A stretch of DNA of 64,000 nt from Brachionus rotundiformis. Lineage: Eukaryota > Rotifera > Eurotatoria > Ploima > Brachionidae. A program made the position numbers and the translations under genes. The notes beneath the pieces were generated by a model. That model was not told where the DNA came from. It worked only from the letters and a program-made list of their open reading frames with translations, and did not search any database. Numbering within the stretch: the stretch's first letter is position 1; the number at the start of each line of letters is the position of its first letter. The stretch spans positions 434,001 to 498,000 of the forward strand of contig JAESIW010000115.1 in the NCBI GenBank assembly GCA_016802295.1, in the 5' to 3' direction. This document shows positions 55,780-64,000 of this stretch, in pieces.

Positions 55780-57346
55780 ATTTATTCTGTTGTTAAACTT
55801 TGTTTGTTTTATTTTAATATCGTCAATTAAAAGTATAGTTAAGCCGAAATTAATTGTTCTTATTCAACTACGTTTTCAGTGCTACTTTTTTAAGGCTTGA
55901 TCTACATTTCGTTTACTGTTTGGCAGTTAGGAATCGAGTATTTAAGCTCATGATATTTAATGTTTGCGTTTTATTAATTATTACAATAAATTCATTATTT
56001 TTATCTTTGTCCATTCTTATAGTTTCTTATCTAACGAACATAGTTCGAACTAAATTATATCTACTATCGAAAAGATCGTTCTCTTCCGAGATGATTTTAA
56101 AGGCTTGATCCTTCTTCTCGTCATAAACAATGCTGTTATAGAGAAAGCTGTAGGTTATGTTGTCTAGTACTCTATACATACATCAATTAATATAATATTC
56201 AATTTTTTTTGTATTTATATTATTATATTAAATATTTTTCAATTTAAATATTTTAATTCAAATAAATCTTTTTTCAAAAAACTTTTTCGGAATTTTTAAA
56301 AAAATTCTATTTAAATAACATTTTATTTCGAATTCCTAGCTATTCGAATTTCTTTCCGAATATTGGTATTGGATTTCATCACTTCCTTAGTCCTATATAT
56401 TTTTAGAAACCAGATTTATTTAGCTTTCACTTAAGGATACTTATTAGATATTTTACTAAAAGCAATTATTATAATAGGTTAATAGATTCCTAAAAATTAG
56501 ATACCAAATCATGGTTTATTCAAAACTCCTTGGTCAAACCAAAAATGATACCCACAAAATTTAATATATTCATTTAAAGCTTATTTAGTCATCTATGACT
56601 GCGTTAAATTTTATTTTGATCCAAAAATCCTATATCTCCTAAATAAAGTTTGGGCAAAACGAATCAAAAAATAGCATTTTTTTGGAATTACCAATTGGTC
56701 ATTTTTTGGTGGTTTTTTAAAGATATTTTATGAACGGAACATGATAGAGAAATGATCTATGGCTCATTTTAATCAGCACTAAATTTTATATCAAAAGTCG
56801 GTCAAGGTGATTTGGAACCGTTCCCGTATAACTAGAGGTGGAAAGCTAATATCACTCATTTCTTAAAGAAATGGTGTTAATTTAAAAGTATAAAATTTCA
56901 TCCATTTTGGCTGACTAGAACACATTTTTTTACACAACAAAAACGGTCATTTATTATTGAACACCGGTTAATTATTTTTTTTTATCGGTTATTCACTAAC
57001 ACTACAGCAACAAGAGTCTTACAAAAGTTTATCTTTGTAAGCTGTTTCAATATTGATTGTAACCATTCTGGATTGACCCTAGTCTTAATTGAGCCTTCAT
57101 TTATATTTAAATTGTTTTAAAAACAATCTTTTGAAATTTAATATAGTTTATTTTTGATTTTTTAATAAACAAAAAATTTATTAAAATAATAAAAGCAATA
57201 AAAATATTTAAAAAATCTTTACAACACATAAAGTAACGGGTGATATAGGAAAAAAATCTCTATAAAAACTAAAAGAGCACCTATCTTCATTAATTTGAAA
57301 TTAAATTTAAAAGAAACACTTAATTTAAACAAAAAAAATTGGAATG
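55780..57346. other. Intergenic region between the MULE element and the MYND gene
   Basis: AT-rich. A minus-strand stretch at about 56160-56019 reads without stops for over 40 codons with coding-like composition (ITYSFLYNSIVYDEKKDQAF, KIISEENDLFDSRYN), then stops. It may be a gene fragment, but no family is recognised. Nothing else is visible. Confidence 0.45.
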
Positions 57347-60300
57347 TTATAAATCAGACTGTATCAATTGTTCTTTTCGCTTGAAATTAGGCGTAGTTTG
57401 ACTTTTCTGCATGTGTCTGGCAACACTGAACTCATTGTCCAAATAATCCAACTTTACTTTGGGCAGCTGGTCGGTCAAATTATCAATGACACCAATGTTG
57501 TTAACTGACTTTTTGATTATGGACCTGACCGGTCCGGCGCCAGTCAAAGCTCCGGCAAACATTCTGGCATCGCCGGCTCGCAAAGACGGTCTTGTTTCAC
57601 TCAAATCTGGCAAACAATTGCTTGACTGAAAATTGCTCTCGTCCTCACTGCTGAGCTCGTCGAGGAAAGTAACGCTTTTTGAGCGTATTTTTTTCGATGT
57701 GGCCGACTCGCGGGTCGACGAGCGCCTAAAATTAGACGTCCCAATTACTTCCTGCCTTTTTTCAACATCTATTCTCTCCTTTATCTCTTCATCAAGCTCA
57801 GCTCTTAATTGCACCATTAGGTCTGACCTTAAATTTTGTTTCTTGTCAACCATTTCGTTCTTTATGCGGCCACTGCTCCTGGCCTGGTTGAGCAAAGAAC
57901 GCTTTAGGTCGAAATTCTCCTCGCCCTCGGAGTCCAAATTCAGGCTCCGATTCGACCTAGAGTCGAAGTCATCTGTGGCTTTGGCCTTTTTTTTTGCTTT
58001 CAGCCGCCTCAAGCTGAGACGTTTGTTCTCATTTTTGACCATGTCAGTGCTGGTCGAGTTGGACGAGCTGAAAAAACTGAGCAGCGATGTGAGCGACTTT
58101 CTGTGCGTTTGGTCACTTATCTTTTTCTTTTCATCCTCAAGTTTTTTGCTTCGTTTCTCTTTCTTGAGCTTTTGTTTCTCTTCCACTTGGCTCTGAATTT
58201 TGTTCATTAGACTGACGGTCTTTTGGTTAGCCTGGCCGGCCGTTCTCATGGGCACACTCGAGCTACGGCTCTTGACACTAAGCCTGTCGAATGCCGAACG
58301 GAAAAAGCCAGGACTGTGGACTTCATTTTGCTGGACGGCGCCAACCTGCCGCTCGGCAACCACTGGCACTGGATTGAGCTCTTGCTCAGGCTCCTCCTCG
58401 TCAAACGAGTCAAAGTCATCGGCATCAAACTGGACCAAATGCTCTTTTTGTTTTTGCAAATCGAGCTCAATTTTTTGCTTGTCCCAAGCGTCTTCGACTA
58501 TTTTGCCAAGTGGTTCGATGGGGATGAAGCTTTGTGGAGAGTCGGTCTTGATCGGACCAGGCTCGAACTCGTCCTCATCGAACGAGTCAAAGTCGTTGGG
58601 ATCAAATGAACCAGTGATGCACTTTGGCTTTCTGATCGAGCCACGGCTGGACACCGTGCGCACTGAGCTCAACTTTTCGTCACTTAGGTCAAAGCTGCGC
58701 GGCGGTTTCGCCGGCGGCTTTGGCTCAAAGTCAATGTCAACCATCTGCTCCTCTTCCAATTTAATCACACCACTCAAAACTTTGGGCTTTGAGTTTTGGC
58801 TAAATTTTTTCCGCAAACATTCTTCATCTTTTTCATTTAGCTTTATTAATTTTTGTTTCAGAGTTTCGCTTGGTTCAGACTTTTTCAAATTGACTGGCAA
58901 AGTGGAATTGTTGTTTAGGAGAACATTTCTGAGTATGTCAGCAGAAGTCATGTAGCCTGGTACAAAAACATGTCTTTGGCCCTCGTATTCAAGTCGAACC
59001 TCGTCGACAGAGTCTGGTATGTCCTTGATGAGGAGATTTTGGGACGAGTACATGCTTTTGGAACAGGGCGTAATGCTGCGCTCGGTGGTCAAAATTTTGA
59101 AGTCTGATTTGAGGGTGCAATTGGTGCCAGAGCTGGCTTCGGAGAGGAGTCGCTGTTTGGAGCCCGTTTCGGGCTCTTCTTCTTCTTGTTCAGGTGGTGC
59201 GCTTAATGGCAGAGGTGGTGCTGGAGGGTCATCTGGTGGTGGTCCCAAATCAACTGCTTGGTCACTTTGCATAAAGTTTATGTTTTCGTACAAAGGCTGT
59301 TTTTTTATTGAGACCAAGGCTGTTTCGTAGTTGTTGAACAAGATTTTTTTGTTTGTTTTAGGCTCTACATTTCTGGTCTTTTCTGGTGATTCGAATATGT
59401 TCCTCATTTGACTGACAATGCCTTGGACTGGTTGATTAAGGCTGGGCGCGCTCACGCTCGAGCTTGACGAAGACCGGTTCGAGGAAGTGGTAGACAAGTT
59501 GGATGAAGATGAAGTGGAACAAAAAGCCTCTAGTTCGCTTTTGATGTTTGACTCTGTGCTGGTGATGGAATTTTCGTCTTTGGGAGCAGAGCGGGGCTTG
59601 ACCTGAGGCGTCGGCTCTTCTTGTAGCTGGTTTCGTGGCTTTGCCAGAGGCTTGGACGTGCTGCGACACACGGCCACGGGCTCTTGGTCGGGCCGGACCA
59701 GCTTCCTCGGCTGGTAGTACCTGCTTTCCAGAGACTTTCTGGGTGTGGCCTTCAAGTGAATCGAGTAATCAATCTTGGCATCGTAGTCTACCTCAGGCAT
59801 GGCGCATGAGGTAAACTCCAGACTGGGCAATTGCTTGCTGCTCGCCTTCTCATCAATGAATATGTCTATCATGTTTATAGTGGACCTTATCGAACTGGTC
59901 AAATGAGTTTTGCTTATTTGTATTTTGCCGTTTATGTGCCTAAGACTAGGATTTTCCGGCTCGGATAAACCTATGGTTTGAACGCACGCGTCTGTTTGTA
60001 TATGATATTTGAGTAAATCATTAATACTCTTGCTTCTTGTAATTAAAGCCTCAGCTCCTAGAGTGATAAAAAAAATTAAATTCAGGTCAGTTTAGATAAT
60101 TGGTTTTTTTTGGCTTTGGCATTTAGATATATGCACAAATAATTATCTTTGTTCAGACTTTTCTTATCATTTTAATTGTTGAATGATAAATTGTTAAATC
60201 CTACATGGCCTAAATATTTAATTTAAATCCAACAGATTTGGATTTTCAGCCTTAAGTGTTGAAACAAGATTTATCTTTAATCAAAAATTTGAATTTGGGC

Positions 60301-63300
60301 TCGTAGCGTTAAAATTTTATTATATTTTGTTGTATATTATATTTTTAAATAAAAAACTTATCATTATTCAAATATTTCAATTTAATTAATTTTATCTTTG
60401 AAAACAATGAGTCATGTTATTTGATAAATTATAGTATTTTATATAAAATTGAAAAAAAATTTATCAGTAATTTTTACATACAATTTTCATTGTAACATTA
60501 CATTGAAAAAATATTGCAATTATTAATGTCTTATCTAATTGTATGTTAGATAACCAATTAATTAATGTTCCTTCAATTTAAAACTTATATTTTTTTGTAT
60601 TTTATTTTTTTATATAATTTCTTTTTCTCTTTAATCATATAATAAAAAAACATTAAAATTAAATGAAACATGGTAATTTAGAACCAAAAGCTTACAAAGA
60701 ACTAACTTCTTTTCAAAGAGCTTAGTTGGTGTTACTCGACGGTTTAAGTTGTGACCAAAAGTAATCAAGATTTTTAGAGAGAATTAAATAAGAATTCATT
60801 AAGCTGTTTTTAATTTAAAACAAAATAATAAAAATAATAAGATAAAATATTTTAAACAACTTCTTAAATTTATCGTATCAAAAGTTGATAATTTTGCTAA
60901 ATTTATTTTTACCATTTTTCTGTTTAGATATTCTTTTTTAGAGCTAAATCTGTCATCTATAAGTTTAAAAAGTTTCTTTGACTATCTTAAATTAAATAAT
61001 GTTATTTATTTACCTCAATTGACAATACGTTCATTAGTTTATAAAAATATCAAAATTTATTAGGACTGTTATGTTTTAGATTTTCAGTCCATGATATCTA
61101 AAAATCAATGTACCAACTTAAATATACAGCTAGCTTTAATCATAATATACTACTTAATTAATTTTATTTTGACAAAAATTTTTGATTAAAATATAAATAA
61201 ATTACAAATGTACGATTTAAATTTTTCATTGAATTTGATTGATGATGTTTAATAAATAAAGAGTTTAAATTGTATTTTAAGACATTACTAACTTGGTAAA
61301 GAAATATTTTATTGGTCATTAGAAACTTATTTATAAAACATAAAGTAGTTTTTTTTTAATTATTTTGTAATTTATTAAGTAATTCATTTTCGTGCTTTGA
61401 AAAATTAAACTTTGGTCAATTGTGAATATAATTTAGCTAATTAAATAATTTAACCTAAATAGACAAACATATTTGAATAAAAGCCAATTTAACCCCATAG
61501 GACATAAATTTTTAACTTAAAATTACTTTGTCTCATGTTTAATTTTAAAGCCAAAGAACTCAAGCCAATACTTGGTTTATTTAGATGTTTAAAAAAATTT
61601 TTATTGATATTTTTTTCTTAAAAACTTGACCCTTTTGAAAGTGAAATTTATAGGCACTTATTGTAATCAAGTTGGAAATATTAAGAATGTTACGGATCAA
61701 ATTCATATATTGGGATTGAATATTAAAGAATTTGTCTAAAAATAATATATGATAAGCGGACAAGTAACTTTTATCTATTCAAAACCATTAGAAAAAAAAT
61801 TTGAAAAAATTCTAAAATAGTGAAAAATTACAAATGGTAACTAAATATTAAATTTGTTATTGTTGTTATCATAAATCGAGAGAATTTAACCTTTTTATAA
61901 TATTACTAATTTTCTAATCTTTCTGATAAAAAATTATTACGATTCTTTCGAAAACTTCAATATTTTTTGTTTTTAAAGTTATTTACCAAGCACTTAAGGC
62001 TATTTTTACCAATTAATCAAAATTATGTAATTAATATTTATCTTGGTTTACTATTTGCTTAATTTGATCAATTATTTAAGCTGTATTTAATATTATCATT
62101 TTACTTGATATATTTTTACCTAACCTAAATGATATTGTTTTTATCAGATACTGGTTTTGGGCCAAAAATAATATTATATAATCTAGAAACCGAAGAAAAC
62201 AAAACTATGTGTAAGACTTGACAAGTCCCATTTAACCACATTATTAATCTCGATTTTGATTCTTATGTTTTTATCAAAAAATAAAACAAAATTCTCCAAA
62301 AAATTTAAATTTAAAATCAAAATCCGAAACTCTTTTCAAGAGTTTTTAATAATAACTTGTTTTTATTTAAAAAAAACAATTAACTTAAATACTTAAAAAT
62401 TATAAACCCATCAAAACCAAATGTGACATTTAACTAAAAATTTAGATTAATTTTTAAATGAATGAAAAAAAAAAGTCTGTTTTATTATATGATTTATGAA
62501 AAAAATTGTTTGGAAATAAAAATTCGGTCATTTACCTATTCTTTGTTTAGAGTCCGAGTCGTTTTTATTTGAAAAACCTTTGAGTAGAATAAAAAATCCA
62601 TTTGTCGAATGTACATTGTTCGGTTTGGTCGGATCGCTTTGCCTGAACATCAGCGAACTAAATTGGTTCGATTGGCAAGAAATAAAGTTGGTCTGGAAAG
62701 CGTTCAGTATATTAAAAGCTTTATCAAGCTCAAGCCTATCACTAAAGGTAAATAAACATGGATAATTGCTTGTAAGAATAATTTTGAGTTCGTCTGTCCA
62801 GTCAGTGATTAGTTTGTGTGCAGACTTGGTAAAAGTGGGATCAAAAGCTACCACTAAATCAGGCTCAAGATAGCCATCTGAATTGATGCAGGCATATTTG
62901 ATGTAATTCGAGTAGCTTCCTTGCCAGCTAGAGATAAACACGCTCCGCTTTGACCTCAACAAATTGCTGTCCTTTTTCAGCAATGGACTTTGAAAAAGCT
63001 TTGACCAGTCTATCAACTCGGTCTTGGCATATTGGTCAAAATTTGCCGTATTTAAATAACAATTTGTCGATATGAGAACAAATTCTATTGAATTATTACA
63101 ACCCGGAAACATATTCAAAATTTCATAAAATTTTTTTTTTACACAAAAGTCCAACTCATCCATTTCGCCATTGATCCAGCTGGCAACCAAATCGTCAAAC
63201 AATTCATTTGGCGGATACAAAATGTGAATGCAAAGAGGCTTTGATTCTGGAGAAATATTCAAACTTTTGAGACAAGACCCAATGGTGATTGGAAAACTCA

Positions 63301-63760
63301 TAATTTGGGTAACCCGGGCCAAAATACCATCAAGAACATCACTTAATTGCGGTAGTTTACGATTTAAGACTACACTTTTGTCTGTGAATAACTCTTCATG
63401 AATTGTCCGACTGAGGAGTCGGATAGACTCGACCAGGTCGGAGCGGAGCTCGAACCAGTCTGTCCAGGTTGTGACTTGGTCTTCACTCCACGGCAAATCG
63501 CAGTAAACAGGGCTCAGATCAATCGGGACTGATTCCAATATTTGACACAAAGCCGCCCATTCCAACTCGGCACATTTTGGCATATGGCTCTCTATCCAGT
63601 CCATTTGCTGGTGCTCTTGGCTGCAGTAGTAGGTCATTTGACATCCATAGCAGCGTCCGAGCAGCTCCGCATCTTGGTGACCACAGTAGGCGCAAAATTT
63701 TCGCTCCGAGTCCAAGGACTCTATTTTAGATCTTAAATTAAACTCTATTTCTGACCACAT
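57347..63760 (-). CDS. MYND zinc-finger protein (MSS51-like) with long disordered tail
   Basis: Two exons on minus, 63760-62536 and 60057-57347, joined in phase (AGA ATA G + GA GCT GAG) for about 1,311 residues. Exon 1: MYND finger at residues 17-55 (FCAYCGHQ, GRCYGCQMTYYCSQEHQ, DWIESHMPKC), then the MSS51/ZMYND17 domain (WTDWFELRSDL, DGYLEPDLVVAFDPTF, NGFFILLKGF); the human protein ends about here. Exon 2: about 900 residues, almost all disordered, rich in Ser, Glu and Lys, with a proline tract (GPPPDDPPAPPLPL), a short ordered stretch VRLEYEGQRHVFVPGYMTSA, a doubled acidic motif and basic coiled coils. The start is the ATG giving MWSEIEF. The alternative is two genes: exon 1 reads on to a stop 6 bases after the donor, and exon 2 would need another first exon in the 2.5-kb intron, where none is visible. 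Confidence 0.62.
60058..62535 (-). other. 2.5-kb intron or spacer, AT-rich
   Basis: Lies between the two open segments of the MYND gene. It has a good donor (GTAAAT) at 62535 and a good acceptor (CTCTAG) at 60058 on minus. Inside there is no coding frame, RNA gene or transposon that I can identify. Confidence 0.5.
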
Positions 63761-64000
63761 TTTCAAGGAAGCTTTTCATTTCTAAATAAAGAAAAAAAAA
63801 CAAAATTATTTTTTAATAAGTATCAATGAATAATTGGCCGATGACCACATATGATTGCAGCTAGATTGTTTTTTTTTTTATTTGAAATAATAAAAAATTT
63901 AATTAACCTAATTTTAAGAAATCATTTTTATTGTTTTATTTGGTCCAAGTGAATGAGTTCGAATGAACACTTTACTATACAAAAATGAAAAATATAAAAA
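63761..64000 (-). promoter_or_regulatory. Upstream region of the MYND gene
   Basis: AT-rich flank that must hold the 5' untranslated region and promoter, by position only. No specific motif can be defended. Confidence 0.3.

Noticed and set aside
57633..59330. Several long plus-strand ORFs (up to 251 codons) opposite the MYND gene tail
   Set aside because: They mirror the serine- and glutamate-rich coding strand, giving Ser/Phe/Leu-rich antisense frames. No domain or start context supports them.
1..64000. CRISPR arrays, bacterial operons, origins or phage genes
   Set aside because: The window is eukaryotic, with spliced genes and retrotransposons. No direct-repeat/spacer array or prokaryotic gene was seen.

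Overview
This is nuclear DNA of a small-genome animal. It is very AT-rich, uses the standard code, and its genes are split by GT-AG introns, many only about 45-70 bp long. Recognisable genes are exportin-T, three DHRS1-type dehydrogenases, two Smad-like MH2 proteins, a rhodopsin-family receptor, one inositol 1,4,5-trisphosphate receptor (IP3R) and an MSS51-like MYND protein. A low-GC lophotrochozoan such as a brachionid rotifer fits the base composition and intron sizes; that is an inference, not proven here.

Layout. 1-4865 is AT-rich and holds one decayed non-LTR retrotransposon with a small element nested in it. 4866-12137 is a complete seven-exon exportin-T gene (+). 12551-16401 is a cluster of three DHRS1 paralogues, one on + and two on -. 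17816-19279 is a head-to-head pair of MH2-only, Smad-like genes. 19437-21190 is mobile DNA: a long-inverted-repeat element and a dead LINE 3' end. 21395-22603 is an intronless aminergic-like GPCR. 22604-29309 shows no gene.

29310-50276 is one IP3R gene (+), rebuilt from 27 constitutive or alternative exons into about 2,980 residues. It includes two mutually exclusive versions of one exon. Its larger introns are landing sites for transposons: MULE remnants, an RTE-like insertion with a perfect 14-bp target duplication, a LINE tail and an inverted-repeat element.

50980-55779 is accessory DNA. A tiny TTAA-flanked hairpin element abuts a 4.7-kb MULE-like transposon with matching termini and striking GC-rich arrays near both ends. 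Inside lie a broken FLYWCH/MULE transposase, two small minus-strand ORFs and a broken Tc1/mariner transposase. 57347-63760 (-) is best read as a single two-exon gene joining an MSS51-like MYND protein to a roughly 900-residue disordered tail.

The host genes are not an operon. Nuclear tRNA export (exportin-T), ER calcium release (IP3R), GPCR signalling upstream of IP3 and TGF-beta-type signalling (MH2) are separate cellular functions that are simply neighbours. All exon boundaries below come from reading frame, phase and splice dinucleotides, checked by eye against remembered family sequences; no search was run.
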